DNA of 64,000 nucleotides from Cystobacter fuscus (GTDB taxonomy: Bacteria > Myxococcota > Myxococcia > Myxococcales > Myxococcaceae), in assembly GCF_002305875.1 (NCBI RefSeq), contig NZ_CP022098.1, forward strand, positions 8,804,001 to 8,868,000, in the 5' to 3' direction. Of the stretch, positions 17,443 to 25,422 are shown piece after piece. The position numbers and the translations under genes were made by a program. The notes beneath the pieces were generated by a model. It was given only the letters and a program-made list of their open reading frames with translations. It had not been told where the DNA came from and did not search any database. Positions within the stretch are counted from its first letter, which is position 1, and each line of letters starts with the position of its first letter.

Positions 17443-19088
17443 GGCTGAGGACGCGACTGGCGCTGGCCTTCGCGCTGCTGGCCCTGGTGCCGCTGGCGGT
17501 GATGGTGCCCTTCACGCTGACGCGGCTGCGCGCCACGCTCTCGAGGAGCCTGGACGCGCGGATGGAGGGGGCCACCACGTCGGGGAAGGAGGCGATTGAT
17601 CGGACCGCGGCCACGGTGCGCCGGGCGGTGGAAGAGCTGGTGGAGAGCCCCGCCCTGGAGGATCTGGCGCGCGAGTCCCGCGATGCGCCCTCTCGGGCGA
17701 TCCGGGCGGACACGGCGCGGCCGTTGATGAAGAGCCGGGGCCTCACGGTGTTGTCACTGTTCGACAGGCAGGGGACGACGCTGTCCTCGGGGCACCTGCC
17801 GGCGCGCCGGGGGGATCCGGATCCGGTGCTCTTCGCGCTGACGCGGGAGAAGTCGCCCCAGCCGGTGCCGGTGACGGTGTCGGTGCGGGGGAACGAGGGA
17901 CTGCGCGAGGTGCCCGCGCTCGTCACCGCGAGGCCGGTGGACTACGGGGACGCGCGGCTGTGGGTGGTGGGGGGAGTGTTGCTGGACGAGGGACTGGCGG
18001 CGCACCTGTCACGGCTGACGCAGGCGGAGGTGACGCTGCTGTCGGGCGGCGCGGTGGTGGCGAGGGCGGGCAAGGTGACGCCGCCCACGGTGGCGCGGGT
18101 GTTGCCGTTGAGCGAGAGCATCTCGGTGCGGCTCGTGTTCAGCCGGGCGGCGGAGCGCGAGGCCACGTTGGGGGTGCTGCGCTCGTTCCTGCTGCTGGCG
18201 GGATTGGGGCTGGCGTTCGCGGTGCTGCTGGGGCTGCTGGTGGCCCGGCGCATCACCCAGCCGGTGGAGGCGCTGACGGAGGGCGCGCGGCGGGTGGGCC
18301 AGGGGGCGATGGACGAGCAGGTGCAGGTGAAGACGACGGGCGAGGTGGGCGAGCTGGTGAAGACGTTCAACCACATGACGACGGAGCTGCGCTCGACGAC
18401 GGAGCGGTTGGTGGCGAGCGAGCGCGTGGCGGCGTGGCAGGAGGTGGCGAGGCGGCTGGCACATGAGATCAAGAACCCGCTGACGCCCATCCGCATGTCG
18501 ATCGAGACGTTGCTGGCGGTGCAGGACGCGAAGGACGCGCGCTTCCCGACGATCTTCCGCCAGAGCGCGGGAGTCATCCTGGAAGAGGTGGACCGGCTGA
18601 GGCGCATCGTGGACGAGTTCAGCCAGTTCGCGCGCATGCCCAAGCCGCAGTTGGAGCCGGTGGACCTGGGAGAGCTGGCGAAGAACGTGTTGTCGCTCTA
18701 CGCGACGCCGCCCGAGGGGATTCACCTGCACTCGGAGGTGCAGCCGGGGGTGGTGGCGCGAGCGGACAGGGATCAACTGACGCAGGTGCTGGTCAACCTG
18801 GTGAAGAACGCCGAGGAGGCGATGGCACGAGGGGGCGGTGACCTGCACGTGCGGGTGAAGGGAACGGAGCGGGAGGCACTGGTGGAGGTGCAGGACAGCG
18901 GCCCCGGGATTCCGCCCGAGCACCGCGCCCGCATCTTCGAGCCCTACTTCACGACGAAGGAGGGCGGCACGGGACTGGGGCTGGCCATCGCCGCGCGCAT
19001 CCTCCAGGAGCACGGTGGCAAGCTGGACGTGGGCGGAGAACCGGGCCAGGGCGCCTGTTTCACCCTGTCCCTGCCCCGCTCCGTTTGA
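17439..19088 (+). CDS. NtrY-like sensor histidine kinase
   Basis: Start at ATG 17439, overlapping the previous stop (ATGA). 549 residues: membrane helix at about 7-28, a periplasmic sensing region of ~210 residues, a second helix (about 247-270), HAMP (ARRITQPVEALTEGARRVG), H-box RLAHEIKNPLTPIRMS with phospho-His H342, and a HATPase domain (NLVKNAEEAM, DSGPGIPPEH, GGTGLGLAIA). The NPLTPI H-box is that of NtrY/NtrB kinases, which phosphorylate NtrC-type regulators. It ends an operon with PBP, FG-GAP and solute-binding genes. A decayed copy of its 3' end lies at 19757. Confidence 0.93.
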   Translation: MRLRTRLALAFALLALVPLAVMVPFTLTRLRATLSRSLDARMEGATTSGKEAIDRTAATVRRAVEELVESPALEDLARESRDAPSRAIRADTARPLMKSRGLTVLSLFDRQGTTLSSGHLPARRGDPDPVLFALTREKSPQPVPVTVSVRGNEGLREVPALVTARPVDYGDARLWVVGGVLLDEGLAAHLSRLTQAEVTLLSGGAVVARAGKVTPPTVARVLPLSESISVRLVFSRAAEREATLGVLRSFLLLAGLGLAFAVLLGLLVARRITQPVEALTEGARRVGQGAMDEQVQVKTTGEVGELVKTFNHMTTELRSTTERLVASERVAAWQEVARRLAHEIKNPLTPIRMSIETLLAVQDAKDARFPTIFRQSAGVILEEVDRLRRIVDEFSQFARMPKPQLEPVDLGELAKNVLSLYATPPEGIHLHSEVQPGVVARADRDQLTQVLVNLVKNAEEAMARGGGDLHVRVKGTEREALVEVQDSGPGIPPEHRARIFEPYFTTKEGGTGLGLAIAARILQEHGGKLDVGGEPGQGACFTLSLPRSV

Positions 19089-19116
19089 GCGCCAGAAAGC
19101 CGTTCCTCCAGGCATG

Positions 19117-19518
19117 TCACCACGCGAAACGCCTGCGGCCGAATCGCTGGTCCTCCTTGAGGAAGCGGCCTACGAGTTGCTTGCCGATTGTAAGCAGGAA
19201 GAGACCCACCAATACCTGCACACCCAAGACGATACGGTTGGCGTCCACCGCCGGCATCCACCGCACCTTTCCATTCCTCACGATGAAGGCCCCAGCGGGC
19301 CGAACATTCAAGCCAACGCCAATGCCGTAGCCCTTGGCGGCATTCTCCTCTGCCTTCGCTCCCTCGGTGGCAGGACCTTCGCCCCCACCACCGCCCCCTC
19401 CGCCCCTTACCCAGGCAGCAGGAACCAGAGTCACCTCGCCTTGTTGGATGGGCTCTCCGAAAACGCGCCGAACGTTGAAGGAATCACGCGCCCTGTCGAT
19501 GACCTCGTTGACGTCCAT
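19117..19518 (-). CDS. GerW/YtfJ-family protein
   Basis: 134 residues from ATG 19518; an in-frame ATG at 19581 is possible but has no ribosome site. The family core is visible: IDRARDSFNVRRVFGEPIQQGEVTLVPAAWV, a Gly tract of eight, YGIGVGLNVRPAGAFIV and KVRWMPAVD. A C-terminal hydrophobic helix follows (RIVLGVQVLVGLFLLTIG). GerW proteins are best known in Bacillus spores, but close relatives occur in many bacteria. It lies between the kinase and a decayed copy of the kinase's 3' end, so it appears to be inserted cargo. Confidence 0.8.
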   Translation of the reverse strand: MDVNEVIDRARDSFNVRRVFGEPIQQGEVTLVPAAWVRGGGGGGGGEGPATEGAKAEENAAKGYGIGVGLNVRPAGAFIVRNGKVRWMPAVDANRIVLGVQVLVGLFLLTIGKQLVGRFLKEDQRFGRRRFAW

Positions 19519-19756
19519 GGTGTCACCCCACTGTTCGAGGAGGTTCCCCGCTGAGGTATGCACCCACTGGAGGCTCGACATCTAGCGCTTGTCCGGATGC
19601 CGCGACGGGCAAGGAGGCTCGACCAATGCGCCTAATGCCAGGAGGCATGGAAGCCGCCAGGGTATGCAGCCAAGCTTGATTCCCCATCAACCGAGCCTGA
19701 GCGGTGAAGGGTTACGCCACTTTTTGGGCTATTCCTCTGACCCCAAGCTCGCTTAC

Positions 19757-19904
19757 CCGCCCGAGTACCGGGCCCGCGTTTTCGAGCCCTTTCTCACAAC
19801 AAAGGAGGGAGGCATTCCTCTGGCCATCACCGCGCGCATCCTAGGAGCACGGAGGGAGCACTGAGGCGAGCTGAACGTGGGCGACGAACCGAATCAGGGC
19901 ACCT
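19757..19904 (+). pseudogene. Decayed orphan 3' end of the NtrY-like kinase
   Basis: Matches the HATPase end of the kinase at 18912-19056 with many substitutions and a small deletion: PEYRARVFEPF, TTKEGG, LAITARIL, a stop, then GELNVGDEPNQGT. It has no start codon or upstream part. Divergence is much greater than for the other orphan tails in this window, so it is older. It could also be the remnant of a paralogous kinase. Confidence 0.75.
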
Positions 19905-20286
19905 GATACACAGCCCCTGTCCCCAGAGCATTAACTTCCTGTTCACTCGGGGAATTAGCCACAAAGACTACCTATCAGATCTAGCCGCAACCAGAGCAAC
20001 CGCACCATCAAACCATTGAAATAACTCAGCCCAACAACCAAAACCAACACGCAAGGTCAACCACATGATCTCGACATATCAGGTACTCTCCGGGCAAAAA
20101 CGATGAGAACTCCCACAACCTGACAGGTCAACACCCAACACACTGCGTCACTCATATATGCAATTTTCGATGAGCAGCCTCTCTTTAAATCAGAAAATCT
20201 TCACCAGCAAATTAGCAATTTTACAATCGCCAACTGTGTTGTTCCGATCTGAAGCTAGCTCTCACCCATTACGCTCAAGTGAGGGC
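19905..20286. other. Low-GC spacer at the left edge of the restriction island
   Basis: About 380 bases with much lower GC than the flanks and no convincing gene. It must carry the promoter of the endonuclease gene. Composition changes abruptly just after the kinase remnant, marking the left edge of acquired DNA. Confidence 0.5.
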
Positions 20287-21417
20287 ATGATGCAGATCGA
20301 CAAAGAAAAGGCACTACAGGTTTTAGAAGCAGAAGTAGCATCCACATCTCCTTCCCCCTCCAACTGGTGTAAGCGAGTTGAGGCACTAAGCCTAGCTTGC
20401 GAGCACAGCAACAAAACGTTCATAGCTGCACTTGGAACAGCACTCCTAGCAAAGTCAGTCGAACTAAGCGTGGACCCCTTTGCTCTTAAGGACAGCTCAG
20501 GAACTCGTGGATATTCAGCAAGGAGTTTGTGCAAGGACGTACTCGCCGCACATGCGCCTAGACTGCATATTAATCTAGGGGTGAGAGGCAGAGAGCCCTT
20601 GAATAATCAGCCGTTTTTTGCCGAGGACCGCATTTCAGCGGAGCTTCCTGTCCGCGCAAGTGGACGCGAACCACTTCGCCTTCTTCTTGAGGCATTAACG
20701 GCGCTTGACGCCATTACGGATTCCCAAAAGGCACGTGCTGCCCTTCGAGCGTTTTTGCTTGTTCGCAAAGACAACACTGAGGTTCACTCAATCAGCAAAG
20801 ATGCTGGCGACAAACTCACAGAGACAACGCTGCTTCGTATCATTCAAACGTTCGTTTCTGAAAATTCAGAATCAGGGAAACGCGCCCAAGCAGTAGCAGC
20901 GGGCCTCATTGATACGGAGTTCGGAGCACACCGCGTTGACGTTGGGAAGATCTTCGATCCGAGCAGAAAATTCCCTGGAGATATTATCGTCAAAGACCAA
21001 ACGGACAATTTGATCACCCAAGCATCAAATTTAGCGCAGGACTCTGCATCACTCCCCTATGACAATCCGCGAGCAACACTGACTTACGAAGTTCGCGACA
21101 AATCCGTTACAAGCGAGGATCTCTATCATCTAGCAAGGCGCGCACTAGATCACCAAGTCACAAGGGCAGTCATGCTTGCGGTGGCCAACCAAGCACCAAT
21201 GGGCGCAAAGCTAAACGACGCCATACACTGGTCGCTACAACGTGGGGTCAGACTACACATGTATGTTGGTTGGGAATCCTTTCTTCGCGACTCTTTATTC
21301 CGAGGGCGAGACAACACCACCCCCGGGTCTGCCTACCGCGCAATACACAAAAGACTCAACCAAATTGAAGTATCAAAAGAAGGAATAAAGCGATGGGTAG
21401 ATTTAGCAACCCCATGA
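20287..21417 (+). CDS. SacI-family type II restriction endonuclease
   Basis: Start set at ATG 20287 (ATG ATG, after GAGGGC); 376 residues. It has hallmarks of the SacI endonuclease family: ALSLACEHSNKTFIAALGTALLAKS, GTRGYSARSLCKDVLAAHAPRL and GVRGREPLNNQPFF. SacI cuts GAGCTC, but specificity of this relative is unproven. Codon use and GC are clearly lower than the host average, so the gene was acquired horizontally. The partner methyltransferase lies 650 bases downstream on the same strand. Confidence 0.85.
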   Translation: MMQIDKEKALQVLEAEVASTSPSPSNWCKRVEALSLACEHSNKTFIAALGTALLAKSVELSVDPFALKDSSGTRGYSARSLCKDVLAAHAPRLHINLGVRGREPLNNQPFFAEDRISAELPVRASGREPLRLLLEALTALDAITDSQKARAALRAFLLVRKDNTEVHSISKDAGDKLTETTLLRIIQTFVSENSESGKRAQAVAAGLIDTEFGAHRVDVGKIFDPSRKFPGDIIVKDQTDNLITQASNLAQDSASLPYDNPRATLTYEVRDKSVTSEDLYHLARRALDHQVTRAVMLAVANQAPMGAKLNDAIHWSLQRGVRLHMYVGWESFLRDSLFRGRDNTTPGSAYRAIHKRLNQIEVSKEGIKRWVDLATP

Positions 21418-21564
21418 ACGACACACTCCATTCACTCCAGACCACCCACACCAATCAATCAAGCGACCACAACTGCTCTCGCCAATCATGGCTCACCAAA
21501 CGAACCAATAACTTGCTGCCCCAGCAGATAAAAGTGAGAACAACAGAGCAGGAGGGAGGAATCC

Positions 21565-22053
21565 ATGACGGAAACGAAACGGTGCATAACATGCGCGTTT
21601 GAGCCCCGGGTTACAAACCAAGGCCATGGGCCCACTGACTGGTTCACCAGCACAATCCGCACCGAGCAGATCAGCACGGAACTTGCTTGCAGAGTTTCCA
21701 CCAGACTTTGCCACGCACCGACGTCCGTGCCGGACATGACACCAAGGCGCATGTTCCCGGAACAGCCACATCTAACGGTGTGGTTCCCTCAGTGGCCAAC
21801 CTCAAGGGCTACATGTCGGAGCAACAACTACCAGCAGCAATCGTACCAACCAAGATTTTCGCGCACTTCGCGCACTTCAACCGCGAAAGAAGCGTCGACA
21901 GCACTACACAGTGCCCCATTCTGCAACAAGAAGCTTCACTCCTGGCGTTTTCGACTTGCCCCCTACCTAAAAAGTTGGCACCTTATCCCCAACCTTATCC
22001 ATCAACAGGAGGGAGCCGGCCAAGGAGGTTGCAAGCCGCAATCCCCGTGGTAA
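21565..22053 (+). CDS. Doubtful small reading frame in the restriction island
   Basis: An open frame of 162 codons with an excellent ribosome site (GGAGGGAGGAATCC) directly before its ATG. The first ~30 residues (KRCITCAFEPRVTNQG) look plausible, but the rest is rich in Ser, Thr, Arg and Gln without recognisable fold, as if a frameshift had occurred. It may be the remnant of a small gene of the restriction-modification system, such as a controller or mismatch-repair protein, but no family signature is visible. The remainder of 21418-22065 holds nothing I recognise. Confidence 0.25.
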   Translation: MTETKRCITCAFEPRVTNQGHGPTDWFTSTIRTEQISTELACRVSTRLCHAPTSVPDMTPRRMFPEQPHLTVWFPQWPTSRATCRSNNYQQQSYQPRFSRTSRTSTAKEASTALHSAPFCNKKLHSWRFRLAPYLKSWHLIPNLIHQQEGAGQGGCKPQSPW

Positions 22054-22065
22054 AGCTCCTTTGCC

Positions 22066-23322
22066 ATGAGCAAGCAGCCCAAAATCATCAGCCTCTATTC
22101 TGGAGCAGGAGGTCTCGACTATGGGTTCGAGGCCGCAGGTTTCGACACTGCTGTCGCTGTGGAATTTGACAAACAGTGCTGTGAAACATTACGTCGCAAC
22201 CGTCGTTCCTGGCGAGTGGTCGAACGCAGCATATTCGACGTGCCTACTAAAGAAATATTGAAACTGGGGGCACTAAAGCGCGCAGAGGTTGACTTGGTTA
22301 TTGGTGGCCCTCCATGCCAACCATTTTCTAAGTCTGCTTACTGGGTGAAGGGCGATACATCCCGGCTCGACGACCCTCGCGCAGATACGCTCGCAGCGTA
22401 CATGCAAGTCATCGAAGAGGCTCTCCCTAAAGCATTCCTTTTAGAGAATGTAGGAGGCCTTGCCTTTTCAGGAAAGGACGAGGGACTCAAGCTTCTGCTC
22501 GACAAAATCGAGCGAATAAACAAGAAAACAAAAAGTAATTATGTACCTTACTACCAAATAGTGAATGCCGCAAACTATGGTGTTCCTCAACTGCGGGAGC
22601 GTTTTATCCTCGTGGCCTCCAGGGAGGGTTTGCCGTTTAATTTCCCCAGTCCCACACATGGCGAGCCGCAACCAGACCTCCCTCTCTTCCCCATGAAGTC
22701 AAGCTCCGTCAAGCTGTTGCCTTATCGAACAGCGTGGGATGCAATTGCCGATGTTCGTCCTGCCCTTGGAGAAAAGCTTTCGGTTCAAGGCAAGTGGGCA
22801 GCTCTTCTTCCGTCGATTCCAGAAGGACAGAACTACCTCTTTCACACGGATCGCGGTGGCGGCGTTCCTCTTTTTGGGTGGCGCAGACGCTATTGGCAAT
22901 TTCTATTGAAGCTTGCAAAAAATCGTCCATCTTGGACAATCCAAGCTCAACCAGGCTCTTCGATTGGACCCTTTCATTGGGAGAACCGTCGTTTAAGTGC
23001 TCAAGAACTGTGCCGCCTGCAGACTATCCCAGACGATATTGTTATCACTGGCGGTCGAGTTGAAGTACAACGCCAAATTGGCAATGCGGTCCCCTCGCTG
23101 CTTGCAGAGGTTCTTGCACGCGCAATCCGAACCCAATTGCTTGAACTCTCTCCTGAGACCGGTGCTCTCAAATTGATGCCCCCTGATCGCTCACCAGCAC
23201 CGCCTCCTAACAAAGTTGAGCCAGTTCCAGACCAATACCTTCATCTTAAAGGTGATCACGCGCCTCACCCAGGAACGGGGAAGGGAGAAGCAGCTCTGGC
23301 TAGAGCAAGGAAGAGTGCATAA
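22066..23322 (+). CDS. DNA cytosine-5 methyltransferase of the restriction system
   Basis: 418 residues with all main C5-methyltransferase motifs: I (LYSGAGGLDYGFEAAG), IV with catalytic C84 (GGPPCQPFS), VI with E127 (LLENVGG), VIII (NYGVPQLRERFILVA), IX (RRLSAQELCRLQTIPDD) and X (QRQIGNAVPSLLAEVL). It transfers a methyl group from S-adenosylmethionine to cytosine and should protect the host from the SacI-family endonuclease upstream. The last ~60 residues are a Pro-rich tail. GC content is lower than in flanking genes. Confidence 0.93.
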   Translation: MSKQPKIISLYSGAGGLDYGFEAAGFDTAVAVEFDKQCCETLRRNRRSWRVVERSIFDVPTKEILKLGALKRAEVDLVIGGPPCQPFSKSAYWVKGDTSRLDDPRADTLAAYMQVIEEALPKAFLLENVGGLAFSGKDEGLKLLLDKIERINKKTKSNYVPYYQIVNAANYGVPQLRERFILVASREGLPFNFPSPTHGEPQPDLPLFPMKSSSVKLLPYRTAWDAIADVRPALGEKLSVQGKWAALLPSIPEGQNYLFHTDRGGGVPLFGWRRRYWQFLLKLAKNRPSWTIQAQPGSSIGPFHWENRRLSAQELCRLQTIPDDIVITGGRVEVQRQIGNAVPSLLAEVLARAIRTQLLELSPETGALKLMPPDRSPAPPPNKVEPVPDQYLHLKGDHAPHPGTGKGEAALARARKSA

Positions 23323-23368
23323 GCACATCCAGCAACAAGAGTCATAACTTCTTCCTCATTAGGAAACG

Positions 23369-24622
23369 CTAGCGCACATTCCTCTTGTGCGTCCGCGCGT
23401 GCCGCCCGGGTGCCTGGCCCTCGGTCTTCTTCACGCCCTGGTCCTTCTGCGGCGGCCCGGGGTCGCGCTGGGCGGCCTCCCGCCGCGCCATCTCCGCCTG
23501 GAAGACCGGATCCTCTCGCGGCACCTCCGCCCGGGGAATGTTCGCGCGCATCACCCGCTCGATCTTCTCCGTCATCTGCCGGTCCTTCGCCGTGACGAAC
23601 GTGGAGGCCACCCCGCTCGCCGAGGCCCGTGCCGTGCGCCCAATCCGGTGCACGTAGTCCTCCGGCTCGTGCGGCAGGTCGTAGTTGATGACATGCCCCA
23701 CGTCCTCCACGTCCAGCCCCCGCGCCGCGATGTCCGTGGCCACCAGGCACCGGTACGTCCCGTCCCGAAACGCCTGCATCGCCTGGTTGCGCTGGTTCTG
23801 CGTCCGGTCCGCGTGCAGCACCCCACACCGGTACCCCGCCCGCTGCAGCGCCTTGTGCACCTTGTCCGCCCGCTCCTTCGTCCCCGCGAACACCAGCGCC
23901 GTCGCCTCGTCCCTCGCCAGCAGCGCGAGCAGCAGCGCCGACTTCTCCTCGGGCTTCACCACGTACAGCCGCTGCTCGGCGCGCTCGGCCGGCGTGCCAC
24001 TGCGCGTCACCTCCACCCGCACGGGCCGGTGCAGTTCCGCCGCCGCGAAGTCGCTCACGTCCGGACTCAGCGTCGCGGAGAACAACAACGTCTGCCTCCG
24101 GCGGGGCAGCGCCGCGAGAATCCGCTCGAGCTGCTCCTGGAAGCCCATGTCCAGCATCCGGTCCGCCTCGTCGAGCACCAGCGTCCGCAGCCGCGTGAAG
24201 TCCACCAGGCCCGACTTCAACAGGTCCACCAGCCGCCCCGGCGTGGCCAGCACCAGCGTGGGCCGCCGCTCGAGCGCCCCCGCTTGCGCCCCCATGTCCT
24301 CGCCTCCGATGACCACCGCGTGTGACACCCCGCGCGACTCGCCGAAGAAGCGCACCGTCTCGGAGATCTGCTGCACCAGCTCGCGCGTGGGCGCCAGCAC
24401 CAGTCCCAGCGTCCCCTCCTGACCCGCCAGGCGCTCCACCAGGGGCAGCACGTACGCGGCCGTCTTGCCCGTCCCCGTGGCGGCACACCCGATGACGTCC
24501 CGCCCCTCGAGCGCCGGAGGAATGGCTTTCGCCTGGATGGGGGTGGGCCGCGAGAACCGGGCACGACGCACGGCGTCGAGCGCCTCGGGGGACAGTCCAA
24601 GCTGGGCGAAGGTGTCGGTCAC
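23369..24622 (-). CDS. DEAD-box ATP-dependent RNA helicase
   Basis: 417 residues from GTG 24622 (the frame is open to 24754 but the conserved part starts with DTFAQLGLS). Motifs in order: F/Q region (FSRPTPIQAKAI), I ATGTGKT, Ia APTRELVQQ, II LDEAD, III SAT, IV, V ATDIAARGLDV and VI HRIGRTAR. The C-terminal tail is short and basic (HARTHKRNVR), as in RhlE-like helicases. It unwinds RNA duplexes in ribosome assembly or decay. Converges on the methyltransferase gene with a gap of 46 bases. Confidence 0.93.
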   Translation of the reverse strand: MTDTFAQLGLSPEALDAVRRARFSRPTPIQAKAIPPALEGRDVIGCAATGTGKTAAYVLPLVERLAGQEGTLGLVLAPTRELVQQISETVRFFGESRGVSHAVVIGGEDMGAQAGALERRPTLVLATPGRLVDLLKSGLVDFTRLRTLVLDEADRMLDMGFQEQLERILAALPRRRQTLLFSATLSPDVSDFAAAELHRPVRVEVTRSGTPAERAEQRLYVVKPEEKSALLLALLARDEATALVFAGTKERADKVHKALQRAGYRCGVLHADRTQNQRNQAMQAFRDGTYRCLVATDIAARGLDVEDVGHVINYDLPHEPEDYVHRIGRTARASASGVASTFVTAKDRQMTEKIERVMRANIPRAEVPREDPVFQAEMARREAAQRDPGPPQKDQGVKKTEGQAPGRHARTHKRNVR

Positions 24623-24793
24623 CCGGCCGGGGGTATCACGCCCCCCGAGGTAGGACCACCGGGCCTTTCGTCCCCCCACCCTCCCCAGGCGTCCCGGCCA
24701 GGACTCCGAGTCCTCGTCCGCCCGGACGCCTGGCGCCAACCCACCCCCCTCCATTGACGGCAGGCAGGCGCGGAGTTAATCAGAACTCAGAAA

Positions 24794-25417
24794 ATGAATC
24801 GGGATTCAGCGAAGAAAGCCCCCGTGCCCCGGCTGCGGACGAGGCTGAAGGAAGCGACGACGGAGGCCATCCGCGCGGCGGCGGAGGAGGTGCTGGGCGA
24901 GCAGGGGTTCGGCGCGCGCATGGAGGACATCGCCGAGCGGGCGGGCGTGTCGGTGGGCACCCTCTACAACCACTTCGAGGATCGCACGGCGCTCCTGCGC
25001 GAGCTGTTGCGCACGCGGCGCGAGGCGCTGCTGGAGAAGCTGGACGCGGTGGTCGCCGAGGTGGAGGGCCAGCCCTTCCGCGAGCAGCTCCAGACGCTGC
25101 TCTCCCTGGTGTTCGCCCACTTCCGCGAGCACTCGCGCTTCTTCGCCCTGGCGATGCAGTCCGAGGCCCTGCGCGGCCCGATCGTTCCCGCCCAGGGCGG
25201 CACGATCGTGGAGCTGACGAAGCGGGTGGAGCTGCTCGTGCGGCGCGGGGTGGAGGCGGGTGAGGTGCGGCGCGAGGGCTCCGAGTTCCACGCCTCGCTG
25301 CTGGTGGGAATGGTGCGCGCGCTGCTCCTGCGCGCCGCCGAGACGAAGCGGAGCGACGAGCTCCAGCGAGGAGCGGACGTGCTGCTCCAGGTCTTCTTGA
25401 AGGGAATCGAGGTGTAG
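24794..25417 (+). CDS. TetR-family transcriptional regulator
   Basis: 207 residues. The N-terminal helix-turn-helix is clear (RMEDIAERAGVSVGTLYNHFEDRTALLREL, about residues 42-71); the C-terminal helices form the ligand domain. It is the first gene of an operon with an MFS exporter (6-base gap) and a HlyD-type adaptor, so it most likely represses this multidrug efflux system and is relieved by a pump substrate. Ligand unknown. Confidence 0.93.
   Translation: MNRDSAKKAPVPRLRTRLKEATTEAIRAAAEEVLGEQGFGARMEDIAERAGVSVGTLYNHFEDRTALLRELLRTRREALLEKLDAVVAEVEGQPFREQLQTLLSLVFAHFREHSRFFALAMQSEALRGPIVPAQGGTIVELTKRVELLVRRGVEAGEVRREGSEFHASLLVGMVRALLLRAAETKRSDELQRGADVLLQVFLKGIEV
24795..24808. promoter_or_regulatory. 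Palindrome over the tetR start, candidate operator
   Basis: TGAATC-GG-GATTCA is a perfect 14-bp palindrome that covers the ATG and first codons of the TetR gene. TetR repressors bind such palindromes and often autoregulate, so this is a candidate operator for the efflux operon. Position inside the start region is unusual and could also reflect coding sequence. Confidence 0.35.
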
Positions 25418-25422
25418 CCCCC

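Noticed and set aside
19560-23400. Orphan tail of the DEAD-box helicase at the left edge of the restriction island, by analogy with the other insertions
   Set aside because: No convincing match to the helicase 3' end was found near 19560-19950.
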